DNA of 64,000 nt from UBA1926 sp036732005 (GCA_036732005.1 DAINDF010000002.1:372001-436000), one strand, 5' to 3'; positions 25,408 through 35,391 are shown, numbered from the stretch's first letter. Program-made: numbers and translations. The notes: generated from the letters alone by a model not told the origin.

Positions 25408-26769
25408 ATGACCCCGAGAACTGAACAGTGCACCGCGGTCGTCGGTCTCCAATGGGGCGACGAGGGCAAGGGCAAGATCGTCGACCTGCTCACCCCCGAC
25501 CACGACCTCGTGATCCGCTACAACGGCGGCGCCAACGCCGGGCATTCCGTGGTCATCGCGGGGGAACGATTCGCCCTCCACCTTGTGCCCTCCGGCATCC
25601 TCGTGCCCGGCAAGAAGACCGTCATCGGCAACGGCGTCGTCGTCGACCCGGCACGCCTCCTTCAGGAGATCGACGCCCTCGAGGCCCGCGGCGTCGACAC
25701 CGCCGGTCTGCTTGTCTCGGACCGCGCCCATGTTGTCCTCGACTACCACAAGGCCGAGGACGGGCTCCGAGAGGAACTCCTCAAGGCCGGGCAGGCCGGG
25801 CAGCGCGTCGGCGTCGGCACAAGCCAGGAGATCGGCACCACCCGCCGCGGCATCGGGCCCTGCTACGCCGACAAGGTCACCCGCGCCACGGGCGTCCGCG
25901 TCGGCGACCTTCTCCGGCCCGAGACCCTCCGCCGCAAGATCGAGATCGCCTGCCGCATGAAGCAGGCCCTCTTCGACGGGCTCGCCTCCGCCGCGGGCGT
26001 GACCCTCGAGCCCTTCGATGCCGACGCCATCACCCGCGACGCCCTCGCCCTCGGCGAGAGGCTCCGCCCCCGCGTCACCGACACGACCTACCTCCTCCAC
26101 GACGCGCTCCGGCAACACCAGAGGCTCCTCTTCGAGGGCGCCAACGCCACGCTCCTCGATGTCGACCACGGCACCTACCCCTTCGTCACCAGCTCCAACG
26201 CGAGTGTTCTCGGCATCGGCCCCGGCACCGGCGTCCCAGGGCACCGCCTCGGACGCGTCCTCGGCGTCATGAAGGCCTACTCCACCCGCGTCGGCGGCGG
26301 GCCCATGCCCACCGAGCTCCTCGACGAGACCGGCAACCGCATCCGCGAACGCGGCCGCGAGTACGGCACCACCACCGGCAGGCCGCGACGCGTCGGGTGG
26401 CTCGACCTCGTCGCCGTCCGCTACGCCTGCATGGTCAACGGCGTCTCCGAGGTGGCGATCATGCTCCTCGATGTCCTCGCCGGATTCGACGAACTCCGCG
26501 TCTGCACCCGGTACAGGATCGACGGACAGGACACCGACCGGTTCTGCCCCGACGCCTTCGACCTCGAACGCGCCAAGCCCGTCTACGAGTCCATCCCGGG
26601 GTTCGGCGACGAGATCGCCCAGATCCGCGACTTCGCCCACCTTCCCCCCAACGCCGCCCGCTATGTGCGCACGATCGAAGACGCCATCGGCGTCCCGGTC
26701 TCTCTCGTCAGCGTCGGGCCCGACCGGGCCCAGACCATCCGTACGCCGCGCCCGGGGGCGGCCTCATGA
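25408..26769 (+). CDS. purA: Adenylosuccinate synthetase
   Basis: The enzyme joins IMP and aspartate with GTP, the first committed AMP step. At 453 aa the length is standard. The GTP-binding start VVGLQWGDEGKGKIVD contains the catalytic Asp, and NGGANAGHSVV the catalytic His. Later motifs are GTTRRGIGPCYADK, FEGANATLLDVDHGTYPFVT and the GRPRRVGWLDLVAVRYA segment. The end overlaps uppS as ATGA, so the two are coupled. Confidence 0.97.
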   Translation: MTPRTEQCTAVVGLQWGDEGKGKIVDLLTPDHDLVIRYNGGANAGHSVVIAGERFALHLVPSGILVPGKKTVIGNGVVVDPARLLQEIDALEARGVDTAGLLVSDRAHVVLDYHKAEDGLREELLKAGQAGQRVGVGTSQEIGTTRRGIGPCYADKVTRATGVRVGDLLRPETLRRKIEIACRMKQALFDGLASAAGVTLEPFDADAITRDALALGERLRPRVTDTTYLLHDALRQHQRLLFEGANATLLDVDHGTYPFVTSSNASVLGIGPGTGVPGHRLGRVLGVMKAYSTRVGGGPMPTELLDETGNRIRERGREYGTTTGRPRRVGWLDLVAVRYACMVNGVSEVAIMLLDVLAGFDELRVCTRYRIDGQDTDRFCPDAFDLERAKPVYESIPGFGDEIAQIRDFAHLPPNAARYVRTIEDAIGVPVSLVSVGPDRAQTIRTPRPGAAS

Positions 26770-27554
26770 GCCCGCACGCCCCGGATCCCGGCGCCGCCCG
26801 CGACCACGCGACCGATCAGCCCGTGCCCCGGCACATCGCGATCGTGATGGACGGCAACGGGCGATGGGCCCGCCAGCGCGGACTCCCCCGCACCGCGGGC
26901 CATCGCGCCGGCGCCAAGGCGGTCCGCGAGGTGCTCGAGGGCTGCCGCGAACTCGGCGTCGAGGTCCTCACCCTCTACTCGTTCAGCAGCGAGAACTGGA
27001 AGCGACCCGCCGAGGAGATCGACGCCCTCATGACCCTCTGTGTCGAGTACTGCCGAGCCGAGGCCGAGGCCCTCCGGCGAAACGACATCCGCGTCCGGGT
27101 CATCGGGAGGCGCCGCGAACTGCCCGAGTCCGTCCGCGAGGCCCTCGACCTCCTCGAACAGCAGACCGCGCCCTGCACCGGCGCCACCCTCTGCCTGGCG
27201 ATCAACTACGGCTCTCACGCCGAGATCCTCGACGCCGCCCGTTCCCTCGCCCGTGACGCCGCCGCGGGCCTCGTCGACCCCGATGCGGTCAGCGAGCAGG
27301 ACTTCGCCGACCGGCTCTACACCGCCGGGCTCCCCGCGCCCGACCTGTTCATCCGGACCGGCGGCGGCTTCCGCCTGAGCAACTTCCTCCTCTGGCAGCT
27401 CAGCTACGCCGAGCTCATCGTCGTCGACACGCTCTGGCCCGACTTCGACCGCGCCGGGCTCCGCGACGCCGTCGCCGAGTTCTCCTCACGCGAACGCCGC
27501 TTCGGGGGCCTCGGCGAGGCGGACACGCCGCCAACCCGCAAGGTCGGGGGCTGA
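26766..27554 (+). CDS. uppS: Isoprenyl transferase (undecaprenyl diphosphate synthase type)
   Basis: A cis-prenyltransferase that builds the undecaprenyl carrier for peptidoglycan and other envelope polymers. The catalytic Asp lies in IAIVMDGNGRWARQRGLPRT; further motifs are TLYSFSSENWKRP and LFIRTGGGFRLSNFLLWQLS with the family's RTGGxxRLSNFLLWQ. Length is 262 aa. It is translationally coupled to purA and six bases upstream of cdsA, forming a phospholipid/envelope precursor operon. Confidence 0.96.
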   Translation: MSPHAPDPGAARDHATDQPVPRHIAIVMDGNGRWARQRGLPRTAGHRAGAKAVREVLEGCRELGVEVLTLYSFSSENWKRPAEEIDALMTLCVEYCRAEAEALRRNDIRVRVIGRRRELPESVREALDLLEQQTAPCTGATLCLAINYGSHAEILDAARSLARDAAAGLVDPDAVSEQDFADRLYTAGLPAPDLFIRTGGGFRLSNFLLWQLSYAELIVVDTLWPDFDRAGLRDAVAEFSSRERRFGGLGEADTPPTRKVGG

Positions 27555-27560
27555 CCCGGC

Positions 27561-28442
27561 GTGCTGCGCGACCGCCTCCTCTTCGGCCCGATCCTCATCG
27601 CCCTCGCCCTCGCGGGCGCCTGGGCCGATGCCCGACTGGACAGGATCCCCGCGCCATGGGACCCCGATCGCACGCTCCCGCCCGGCGTCGTCATCGCGCC
27701 GGTCGTGCTCCTGCTCTCGGTCATGGCGGCCCGTGAGCTCGCCCGCATCCTCCGCGAGGCCAAGATCCAGGCCTCCACCCCGCTCACCATCGGCGCCGCC
27801 GCGACCGGCATGCTCCTCACCGCGTTCGTGCCTGGGCACGCCACCGGCGTCTCCGGCGCGGCCATGGTGAGCCTCGCCGTCGCCCTGGTCCTCGTCGGCG
27901 CCATGGTCATCTACGGCCGTCACCGCCGCGTTGAGGGCATGATCGCCGCCGCCGGTGGTGCGCTCATGTCCTTCAGCCTCTTCGGGCTCATGCTCGGCTT
28001 CCTCGTGACGCTCCGCCGCGAGCACGAGGTCTGGATCCTGCTCTGGATCCTCCTCTCGACCAAGTCGGGGGACATCGGGGCGTTCACGGTCGGCAAGCTC
28101 ATCGGGCGGCACAAGCTCATCCCGTGGCTTAGCCCCGGGAAGACCTGGGAGGGGCTCGCGGGCGGGGCTCTGTTCGGGGCCGCCATCGGGTCCGGCGGCG
28201 CCGCCCTGCTCAACGCCGCCAACATCCCGGGCGCACCCGCCGCCTTGTGGGGCACCGGCCTCGGGTTGCTCTTCGCCATGCTCGGGCAAGCCGGTGACCT
28301 CCTCGCCAGCGTCCTGAAGCGGGACGCCGGCCGAAAGGACTCCGGGCATTCCCTTCCCGGCTTCGGGGGCGTGATCGATGTCATCGACTCCCTGCTCATC
28401 GTCGGGCCCGCCGCCTACTGGCTCCTCCCACTCGCCTCCTGA
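27561..28442 (+). CDS. cdsA: Phosphatidate cytidylyltransferase
   Basis: An integral membrane protein (293 aa, about eight hydrophobic segments) making CDP-diacylglycerol from phosphatidate and CTP. The C-terminal CDS signature SVLKRDAGRKDSGHSLPGFGG, followed by DVIDSLL, is present. KSGDIGAFTVGKLIGRHKL and LSPGKTWEG are also typical. The start is GTG 27561. It follows uppS in the usual order. Confidence 0.95.
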   Translation: MLRDRLLFGPILIALALAGAWADARLDRIPAPWDPDRTLPPGVVIAPVVLLLSVMAARELARILREAKIQASTPLTIGAAATGMLLTAFVPGHATGVSGAAMVSLAVALVLVGAMVIYGRHRRVEGMIAAAGGALMSFSLFGLMLGFLVTLRREHEVWILLWILLSTKSGDIGAFTVGKLIGRHKLIPWLSPGKTWEGLAGGALFGAAIGSGGAALLNAANIPGAPAALWGTGLGLLFAMLGQAGDLLASVLKRDAGRKDSGHSLPGFGGVIDVIDSLLIVGPAAYWLLPLAS

Positions 28443-28517
28443 ACAAAGTTCCCGGCGACAACCGCCTCCGCGCGGCTACACTCGTCTTCGAGCACCGGCC
28501 TGCGAGGGTGACGACCG

Positions 28518-29273
28518 ATGACCGTGACCGACAAACTGCTCCGGGTGTACCGCGTCGACAAGAGGATCAACGGACTCCAGTCGAGGCTCAAGGCCGCTGA
28601 GCAGTTCCTCGGACAGCAGAACCTCCAGATCGAGACCATCGGCCGCCGCAGCACGGCGATCGACAGCCAGGTCCGCCAGCTCAAGGCCTCCCAGGCCGAG
28701 GCCGAGGGCGAGGCCGCCCAGCACGAAGCCCACATCCAGCAGCTCCGCGACCGGATGAACAGCGCCAAGACCAACAAGGAGTACAAGGCGCTGCTCGTCG
28801 AGGTCAACACCTTCAAGGACAAGAAGGCCGCCGCGGAGGCAAAGGCCCTCGAGCTCATGGAGAAGATCGAGACCTTCCAGGCCGAGCGGGGCAAGCTCTC
28901 CGAAGAGGCCGGCGAGCGCACCCGCGTCAAGGAACTCGCCGAATCCGAGCGGGCCCAGCGCGCCGAGGAGATCCGCGAGCAGCTCAGCGCCCTCACCGCC
29001 GAACGCGCCGCCCTCGCCGCCGAGGTCCCCGCCTCCGCCATGTCGGCCTATGTCCAACTCGTCGAGCGGCTCGACGAGGAGGCCATGGCCCCCATCGAGA
29101 TCGCCGACCGCAAGCGCCACGAGTTCCACTGCGGCGGGTGCATGATGCTCCTCCCCGTCGAGGCCATGAGCGCACTCCTCAGCCACGGGAGCCTCACCCA
29201 GTGCCCCTCGTGCGGCTGCATCCTCTATGTCGAGGAAAAGGACCGCGAGGCCATGTCCAGTGGCAAGCGGTAA
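28518..29273 (+). CDS. CT398-like coiled-coil C4 zinc-ribbon protein
   Basis: Residues ~1-190 are an uninterrupted long coiled coil rich in Glu/Ala/Lys. The C-terminal ~55 residues form a C4 zinc ribbon (FHCGGCMMLLP ... TQCPSCGCILY). This layout matches the zf-RING_7/DUF164 family. The chlamydial member CT398 was reported to bind sigma-54 and type III secretion components; other members lack a settled role. TACACT at 28477-28482 is a likely -10 and GAGGGTGACGACCG precedes the ATG. It overlaps the next gene by 14 bases. Confidence 0.88.
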   Translation: MTVTDKLLRVYRVDKRINGLQSRLKAAEQFLGQQNLQIETIGRRSTAIDSQVRQLKASQAEAEGEAAQHEAHIQQLRDRMNSAKTNKEYKALLVEVNTFKDKKAAAEAKALELMEKIETFQAERGKLSEEAGERTRVKELAESERAQRAEEIREQLSALTAERAALAAEVPASAMSAYVQLVERLDEEAMAPIEIADRKRHEFHCGGCMMLLPVEAMSALLSHGSLTQCPSCGCILYVEEKDREAMSSGKR

Positions 29274-30717
29274 CGCCCCGGCGCTCCGCTCGCCCGTTCC
29301 ACGCGTCTGGGTCTCCGCTCGCGTCTACGCCATCCCGCTTGCCCTCCTTCTTGCGATGACCCTGCCCCACCTGGGCCAGGGAGATTGGCGCACCGACACC
29401 GGGCGATACGCCGCCATCGGGCTCCAGGCCTGGGAGGACGGCTATTTCTGGGTCCTCCGCACCCACCCCGACCACCCCTGGTTCAACAAGCCTCCCCTCG
29501 CCATCTGGATCCACGGGCTCGCGCTCCATCTGGCTGGACCATTCCTGCTTGTCGCGAGGCTCCCGAGCGTCGCCGCCGCCGCGATGACGCTCCTCGCGAC
29601 CATCTGGATGCTCCGCGCAACCAGCGGCCGCAACGCCGCCCTCACCGCGGGCGTCGTGCTCGCCCTGACCTACGAGTACTTCCGACGCACCCGCGAGGTC
29701 TCCCTCGACCTCTGGCAGCTCTTCTTCCTCGTCGCCTCGGCCGGTGCGTGGCTCCGCGCCCTCCTCGGCCGCCGACCCCAGCGGTGGGGGGGAATTGCCG
29801 GGATCTTCCTCGGCCTCGCCCTCCTCTGCAAACCCCTCGTCGCCCTCGTCGCCATCCCCCTCTTCGCCGCCTCCGCGTTCGCCGCCGCCCGTCCCAGCCG
29901 GCTGGTCCCACTCGTGACCGTGCTCGCCCTCGCCCTTGCCGTCGCCGCGCCTTGGCATCTTTCGATGGTCGCTCTCCACGGCGACGCGTTCACCGCCCAG
30001 TACTTCGGCGCCGAGATCGCCGACCGTGCCGCGGGGCAGATCCGCGCCCAGCCCCCCTGGTACTACCTCTCCATCATCGCCGAGACCTACTGGCCCTGGC
30101 TCGTCCCCTTCATCCTCGGAATCATCCCGGCCGTCCGTGGCAGACTGGGACGATCCCCCGCGGGCGCCCGCTTCGCCGTCATCTGGTTCGTCGGATGGCT
30201 GCTGCTCATCAGCATCTTCCCGGACAAGGCGCCCCGGTACGCCATTGTCCTATACCCCGCCTCGGCCTGGATCGCCGCGCTCGCGCTGGCGACACGCGCC
30301 GCGGGCAAGGCCCGCCGCCTTGGCCGCCGGGGCCTTGTCCCATTCACGCTCGCCGTCTGCCTCGGCGCCGCGGTCTTCGCGGCGATCCCGGTCCGCGTGC
30401 AGCGACCCCCCGACCCCGCCTGGATCGGCGCCTTCGAAGTCATCACCGCCCAGCCCGGCCGCCCGGTCGCTTCCATTGACATCGACACCAACCAGGGCGG
30501 CCGGTTCCGCCTCCGAGGCCTGCCCTGGCCGACCCCGATTCAGGACCCCTCGCAGGCCCCACCCGGGGCGCTCATCCTGCGCACGCCCGAGCCCGGCGCG
30601 CCCACCCCACCGGGCGAACGCCTGGTCTACCAGCAAGGCCGCGTGATGCTCACCGAACGAGAAGAGCAGGGGGAGGTCACTCGAACAGCGCCCCATCTCC
30701 CGCCGCCTGAGGATTGA
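29260..30717 (+). CDS. GT39/ArnT-like membrane glycosyltransferase
   Basis: A multi-spanning membrane protein (about 485 aa, ten or more hydrophobic segments) of the PMT/ArnT superfamily, which transfers sugars from polyprenyl-phosphate donors. The first periplasmic loop has the acidic site DTGRYAAIGLQ, where the family has D-E-x-R-Y, and PWFNKPPLAIW, a typical ArnT phrase. RTREVSLDLWQLFF follows. I prefer GTG 29260, but ATG 29227 is possible. The 3' end overlaps the convergent ruvB by 41 bases. Confidence 0.85.
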   Translation: MASGNAPALRSPVPRVWVSARVYAIPLALLLAMTLPHLGQGDWRTDTGRYAAIGLQAWEDGYFWVLRTHPDHPWFNKPPLAIWIHGLALHLAGPFLLVARLPSVAAAAMTLLATIWMLRATSGRNAALTAGVVLALTYEYFRRTREVSLDLWQLFFLVASAGAWLRALLGRRPQRWGGIAGIFLGLALLCKPLVALVAIPLFAASAFAAARPSRLVPLVTVLALALAVAAPWHLSMVALHGDAFTAQYFGAEIADRAAGQIRAQPPWYYLSIIAETYWPWLVPFILGIIPAVRGRLGRSPAGARFAVIWFVGWLLLISIFPDKAPRYAIVLYPASAWIAALALATRAAGKARRLGRRGLVPFTLAVCLGAAVFAAIPVRVQRPPDPAWIGAFEVITAQPGRPVASIDIDTNQGGRFRLRGLPWPTPIQDPSQAPPGALILRTPEPGAPTPPGERLVYQQGRVMLTEREEQGEVTRTAPHLPPPED

Positions 30718-31735
30718 ACGACAGCCCGAGGTGATCGGCCGACGCCCTCGTCAGCATGCGCCCGCGTCGGGTCCGCGCAAGAAACCCGATCTGCAGCAGG
30801 TAGGGCTCCACGACATCCTCGAGCGTCCCGGCGTCCTCGTTCATGGTCGCCGCCACCGCCTCGAGCCCGACGGGCCCGCCCTTGTACACCGTGCCGATCG
30901 CCTTCAGGTACGAACGGTCCAGCTCATCAAGCCCCAGGCGATCAACCCCTTCCAGACGCAGGGCCGACTCGACGATCTCCCCGCTGATCGATCCGTCCCC
31001 GCGCACCTGCGCGTAGTCCCGCGCCCTCCGGAGCAGCCGATTCGCGATCCGTGGCGTCCCGCGGGACCGCCCCGCGATCGCGTCCAGCCCCGCCGCCCCC
31101 GGAGACGCCGAGAGCCCCAGCAGGGAGCATGAACGCTCCAGGATCCGCCGAAGGTCCTCGATCCCGTAGTACCGAAGATGGTGCGACAGACCGAACCTGC
31201 TCCGAAGCGGCGCGCTCAACAGCCCCGCCCGCGTCGTCGCCCCGATCAGCGTGAACGGCTTGCATCGGATCTGCACCGTCCGCGCGTTCAGCCCCGTGTC
31301 CAGCGGCACATCGATCCTGAAATCCTCCATCGCCGGGTAGATGAACTCCTCGACCGCGATCGGCAGCCGGTGGATCTCGTCGATGAACAGAATGTCCCCG
31401 TGCCCCAGCCGCGTCAGCGCCCCGACCAGGTCCGTCCCCCGCGACAGCGCCGGGCCCGAGGTCGTGTACACCTTCGTTCCCAACTCGTGCGCGATCACAT
31501 GCGCCAGCGTCGTCTTGCCGAGCCCCGGGGGCCCGTGCAGCAGCAGGTGCTCCAGCGGCTCGCCCCGCTCCCGCGCCGCCGAGATCGCGATCGAGAGACG
31601 CTCGATCAGTTCCGCCTGACCCACATACTCGTCCAGCCGCCGGGGCCGAAGCGCCCAGTTCGCCTCGACCTCCTCCGCGCCCTGCGGGGTGGTCGCGTCG
31701 ATCGCCTGCGGCGAGATCAGCCGTTCGGTCGCCAT
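30677..31735 (-). CDS. ruvB: Holliday junction branch migration helicase RuvB
   Basis: The AAA+ motor (352 aa) drives branch migration with RuvA. Walker A is HGPPGLGKTTLAH, Walker B is ILFIDEIHRLP, sensor 1 is GATTRAG with sensor 2 RGTPRIANRLLRR. The C-terminal winged helix (YLLQIGFLARTRRGR) is intact. The start is ATG 31735 (MATERL), with AGAGG five bases upstream. RuvA and RuvC are not adjacent. It overlaps the GT39 gene tail to tail. Confidence 0.97.
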   Translation of the reverse strand: MATERLISPQAIDATTPQGAEEVEANWALRPRRLDEYVGQAELIERLSIAISAARERGEPLEHLLLHGPPGLGKTTLAHVIAHELGTKVYTTSGPALSRGTDLVGALTRLGHGDILFIDEIHRLPIAVEEFIYPAMEDFRIDVPLDTGLNARTVQIRCKPFTLIGATTRAGLLSAPLRSRFGLSHHLRYYGIEDLRRILERSCSLLGLSASPGAAGLDAIAGRSRGTPRIANRLLRRARDYAQVRGDGSISGEIVESALRLEGVDRLGLDELDRSYLKAIGTVYKGGPVGLEAVAATMNEDAGTLEDVVEPYLLQIGFLARTRRGRMLTRASADHLGLSFNPQAAGDGALFE

Positions 31736-31743
31736 GCGTTCCT

Positions 31744-33726
31744 CTATCGACCAGACCCCGCCGCCCCGGCCACGCTCTCGGCCGGCTCGCGGGGCAGCAG
31801 CGCCGGGGCGCTCGCGAGGTTGTACGCCGTGATCGCCATGCACGCCGCGGACTGCACCAGGTACTCCTCGATCGCCAGGTCCAGGCGGTCGTTCTGAGTA
31901 TGCCATCCGTACCCGTAGTCCGAGCGGCCGATCTCGTCCCAGAAGAACCCGGGAATCCCGACCCGGTTGAACGACGCATGGTCCGAACCGCCGTGCGTCT
32001 GGATCTTCTCCCCCGTCGGCCTGATGTTCACATTCAGGTATTCCCCGTCCGTCTCGCTGTAGAACACCCCGTTCACCGCCGCCGTCGCCGCCGCCAGGTA
32101 CTCGACCATGTGGTCCGCCGCGGGCAGCCCGCCCTCGTAGTTTGTCCCACCGTCATCGACAAACACCGCGCTGATCCGCGACCGCTCATCCTCCGACAGC
32201 GACTCCACATACCCCTCTGAACCCAGCAGCCCCTGCTCCTCCCCCGTCCAGAGCACGAAGCGGATCGTCCGGTCGGGCCTCGCCCCGGCCTCCGCCAGCA
32301 GCCGGGCCGCCTCAAGCACCACCGCCGAGCCCGTCCCGTTGTCCAGTGTCCCCTGGCTCCCGGGCCCGTCCCATGAATCCAGGTGCGCCGAGACAATCAC
32401 CACCTCGTCAGGCCGCACCCGCCCCGGGATCTCCGCGATCGTGTTGTACACCGGCACGGGCCCCGGGCCGATTCGGTGCGGCAGGTCGAACCGAGCGTGC
32501 ACCTCCGCCCCGTCCGCCAGCCGAGAGTTCATCCAGTCGTAGTCCGAGCGGCGGATGCTCACCTCGAGGTCCGCCGGCAGACCCGAAGGATCGTCCTTCC
32601 AGAAGTCCGAACGCGTCGTCCACACACGCTCGTCAATCGAGGGCGAGAGGAACCCCGCGGGCTCCGCCGCCAGCACGGCCGCCAGCACGCGGTCCTCCTC
32701 CCGGTTCGCCGCCCGCTCGTCCACCCCGGACCGCTCCTCAAGCCTGACCTCGTGCCGCCCCGCCCCCAGCCCCGACATCGTCTTGCCGTCGATCGTCATC
32801 TCCACCGGCGCAGTCTCGATCGGGTTGTTCCACACGAACCGGAGGCTGTCGTTCTCGTGGATCACATCCGTGATCTCCCCCTCCGTGGTCCCCGGGATGC
32901 TGATCCGACCCCCGGTGATCCGCCCCCGCCGATCACGCTCCGGAAGAAACACCGCCTCGAAGGTCGCGTCGTCGTGACGGATCGTCCCGACCCAGGTCTC
33001 CGGGATCGGCTCCGTCGTCGGGTCGTACTCCCCGGTACGGATCCTGTGCCGAAGCCCCTCTCGCTGCCGCATCGAGAACCCCGTCTGGCGCACCCCGCGC
33101 CGATCCCCGTACTGCGCCGGGATCAGCACCCACGCCCCGCGGAACGCCCCCGCGTCAAACCCCTCCAGCGAACCCGGCAGGCGCACCACCGGGCCCACCA
33201 CCGGGCCGTCCGTCCCCCGCGTCCAGCTCAGCGTCGAGAACTCCAGCGTTCGCTCGACTTCCCACGCCGGGCCACTCTGCTCCGTCTCCTCCGCCGACCC
33301 CTCGTCTCCCCGCCCGCTCCGCTCACGCGACGGACGCACAACTTCCCCGACGCTCGGCCCCCGGTCGAACCGGAAAGGCATCTCCCCCCACGACTCCATC
33401 CGGGCACCGGAGAGCCTCCAGGACTCGAACCGCGCCATCGCCCACTGGCCCGCTTCCTCGGCCGAACTCGACCCGGTCAGCCTGGGCCCGAAGGTCCCGC
33501 TCAGCACGCCGAGGTGCTCCATGACCCGGCTGTCGCGCTTCGAGATCTCCAGCACCCGACGCACGGTCCCGCGATCGCCCATCGGAATCCGCGGCACCGG
33601 GGCTTCCTTCCCGTCGATCACCGCGAACCGGCCCGCGGCGCTGCCCCCGGCGCACCCCAGGATCAGCCCCGGCAGACCGAGGGCACACAGCAACGAGACC
33701 ACGCGAAACAACGGGCGATCGGGCAT
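31744..33726 (-). CDS. M28 family zinc aminopeptidase, lipoprotein
   Basis: The 660-aa protein has a lipoprotein signal with lipobox LILGC. The C-terminal M28 domain (about 400-640) shows the zinc ligands: H and D in SAHLDSWDG, D in TLDNGTGSA, the catalytic Glu pair in WTGEEQGLLGSE, D in VFVDDGG and the last His in GGSDHASFN. The long middle part (about 130-380) resembles a PA/peptide-binding insert. It is likely an exported aminopeptidase. AGGAAGG precedes the ATG. It lies nine bases upstream of ruvB in the same direction. Confidence 0.93.
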   Translation of the reverse strand: MPDRPLFRVVSLLCALGLPGLILGCAGGSAAGRFAVIDGKEAPVPRIPMGDRGTVRRVLEISKRDSRVMEHLGVLSGTFGPRLTGSSSAEEAGQWAMARFESWRLSGARMESWGEMPFRFDRGPSVGEVVRPSRERSGRGDEGSAEETEQSGPAWEVERTLEFSTLSWTRGTDGPVVGPVVRLPGSLEGFDAGAFRGAWVLIPAQYGDRRGVRQTGFSMRQREGLRHRIRTGEYDPTTEPIPETWVGTIRHDDATFEAVFLPERDRRGRITGGRISIPGTTEGEITDVIHENDSLRFVWNNPIETAPVEMTIDGKTMSGLGAGRHEVRLEERSGVDERAANREEDRVLAAVLAAEPAGFLSPSIDERVWTTRSDFWKDDPSGLPADLEVSIRRSDYDWMNSRLADGAEVHARFDLPHRIGPGPVPVYNTIAEIPGRVRPDEVVIVSAHLDSWDGPGSQGTLDNGTGSAVVLEAARLLAEAGARPDRTIRFVLWTGEEQGLLGSEGYVESLSEDERSRISAVFVDDGGTNYEGGLPAADHMVEYLAAATAAVNGVFYSETDGEYLNVNIRPTGEKIQTHGGSDHASFNRVGIPGFFWDEIGRSDYGYGWHTQNDRLDLAIEEYLVQSAACMAITAYNLASAPALLPREPAESVAGAAGSGR

Positions 33727-33757
33727 GCAGGACCTTCCTGTTGAGCGACACGCTTGA

Positions 33758-35239
33758 TCAGTCGAGCGGGAGCCCCTTCGACTGCCAGATACTGTACAGA
33801 CGATCGAACTCGATCGGGCGCTTCAGCAGCCCGTCCGCCCCCTCGGACCGGATCAGACGACCGAACTCGTTGAACTCCGACGACTCGGGATCGCCGTCCG
33901 TCTTTCGGCTCACAACCCGCCACACGCCGGGCCGATCCTCGGCCTTCCTCACCTCCAACGACCGCAGCGTATTGGTCTCGGCGCCCTGGTCGTACGCGTA
34001 GAACGCGAAGGTTCCTTCACGCCCCGCCTTGATCAGCAACTGCGGCAGGATAAACGACTCCAGACGGCTGATGTACCCGCTCGACTCGATCGCCGGGCGC
34101 ACCACGCGGGAGGCCGAGCCCTCGCTCGAGATCTGCACCGTCATGCTCCGCCCCGACCTCGCCCCCAGCTCCGACCATACCTCGGGCTTGCCCCCCGTCG
34201 CGCTCCGAACCGCCATGTCCACCGTCCAGGCTTCCTGCGACCGATCCCGCGAAAGGAAGTAGATCGACCGGCTGTCCGCCCGGCGACCGTCCTCCAGCAG
34301 GATCAGCCCGTCGACCCGAAGCAGGTACCCGGGCTTGCCGCCCGCGCTCGGCGCGTCCCCCGTCAGTTCCTCCCGGGTCCCGATCCACGCCTTCACCCGC
34401 CGGTAGCCGATCTCGGTCTCGTCCGCGACGGCGCCCCCGGGCGCTGCCCGGTAGATCCGCTCGAACTGCTCGGGAATGTCGCCCACGACCGCGTCGTAGT
34501 CCGCGACGGTCAAACCCTCGAGCACACGCGTCCCCGCGTCGATCGCCACGCCGCGCTCCCGGTCCAGCTCCTCGGTCTCCCTGACCTCCAGGGTCCCCAG
34601 AACGACCTCGAAGACCTCCCGAGCCCGGGCGAAGTTCCCCTCCGACGAGAACATCTGGAACAGCACGAACTCGTCCGCCGTCACCCCGATTACCGCGAAC
34701 CCGAGCACGGGCTCCGGAAGATCCCCCTTCAAGCGCACATAGAAGGGTCGCAGGATCCTCCCCCCGGCCGCCACGAACGGGCTCCGCCCCAGCGACTCCC
34801 CCTCCCCGGTCTCGATCTGCGACTCGATCGTCACTCCCTCCATGTTCTCCGGCAGCCCGAGCGTCCGTGTCAGCAGCGCCGCCTCGACCTCGAGCAGCGG
34901 CGTGTTCGTCCGCGTGGTCGACAGCCGCTGCACGCTCATGCTCCCCAGCCCCCCCGGGAAGACCACGGAAGTCGTCGCTTTCCCGCCGACCTGCCGCGTC
35001 ACCGACTCCGCCCCGACCGGCAGCCTCAGCCGCAACCCCGCCGCGTCGACCTCGAGCACCCGGTCCGACATCGCGACCGCGGACGGATCCGGGGCCTCGA
35101 AGACCGGCTGCCCCGCCGCCAACGACCCCATCCCGAGCGCGACCGAGGCCAGCACGCCGCGGAGCGGGCCCACCAGCCCCCGCCCGGTTCGGAATGTGTC
35201 CGGAAAAGCAAGGAAACCGCGGATGAATGCACTCGCCAT
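33758..35239 (-). CDS. Exported protein of unknown function
   Basis: I do not recognise a domain. The 493-aa product has a signal peptide (GVLASVALGMGSLAAGQP, cleavage after AAG or AGQ). A first beta-rich half follows (about 60-230; LRLRLPVGAESVTRQV). A second half (about 240-480) ends in EFDRLYSIWQSKGLPLD and contains GYLLRVDGLILLEDGRR and a tyrosine-rich region. It is 31 bases upstream of the M28 peptidase gene, so both may be co-expressed envelope proteins. The start is ATG 35239, with TACGAT ending seven bases before it. Confidence 0.75.
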   Translation of the reverse strand: MASAFIRGFLAFPDTFRTGRGLVGPLRGVLASVALGMGSLAAGQPVFEAPDPSAVAMSDRVLEVDAAGLRLRLPVGAESVTRQVGGKATTSVVFPGGLGSMSVQRLSTTRTNTPLLEVEAALLTRTLGLPENMEGVTIESQIETGEGESLGRSPFVAAGGRILRPFYVRLKGDLPEPVLGFAVIGVTADEFVLFQMFSSEGNFARAREVFEVVLGTLEVRETEELDRERGVAIDAGTRVLEGLTVADYDAVVGDIPEQFERIYRAAPGGAVADETEIGYRRVKAWIGTREELTGDAPSAGGKPGYLLRVDGLILLEDGRRADSRSIYFLSRDRSQEAWTVDMAVRSATGGKPEVWSELGARSGRSMTVQISSEGSASRVVRPAIESSGYISRLESFILPQLLIKAGREGTFAFYAYDQGAETNTLRSLEVRKAEDRPGVWRVVSRKTDGDPESSEFNEFGRLIRSEGADGLLKRPIEFDRLYSIWQSKGLPLD

Positions 35240-35246
35240 GGACGCG

Positions 35247-35252
35247 ATCGTA
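35247..35252 (-). promoter_or_regulatory. -10 hexamer TACGAT, candidate leaderless start
   Basis: TACGAT on the minus strand ends seven bases before the ATG at 35239. Confidence 0.5.
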
Positions 35253-35363
35253 CCCAGGGCCGGACCCCCGAGCCCCGCCGTTCCGACGACCGCTCCGCCC
35301 AGGGTGGGGGGGCCGGCTCTTGGCCAACCTGTCAAATGTGTGCGAACTGTTTCCCCGCCCGCG

Positions 35364-35391
35364 TTGACACGGCCGAACACGGTCCTACGCT
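35364..35391 (+). promoter_or_regulatory. Promoter of the ribosomal superoperon
   Basis: TTGACA (35364-35369), 16 bases, TACGCT (35386-35391). This is the best -35 match I saw in the window, and it lies about 180 bases before rpsJ. The region 35240-35573 otherwise holds only the rpsJ leader and the divergent promoter at 35247. Confidence 0.75.
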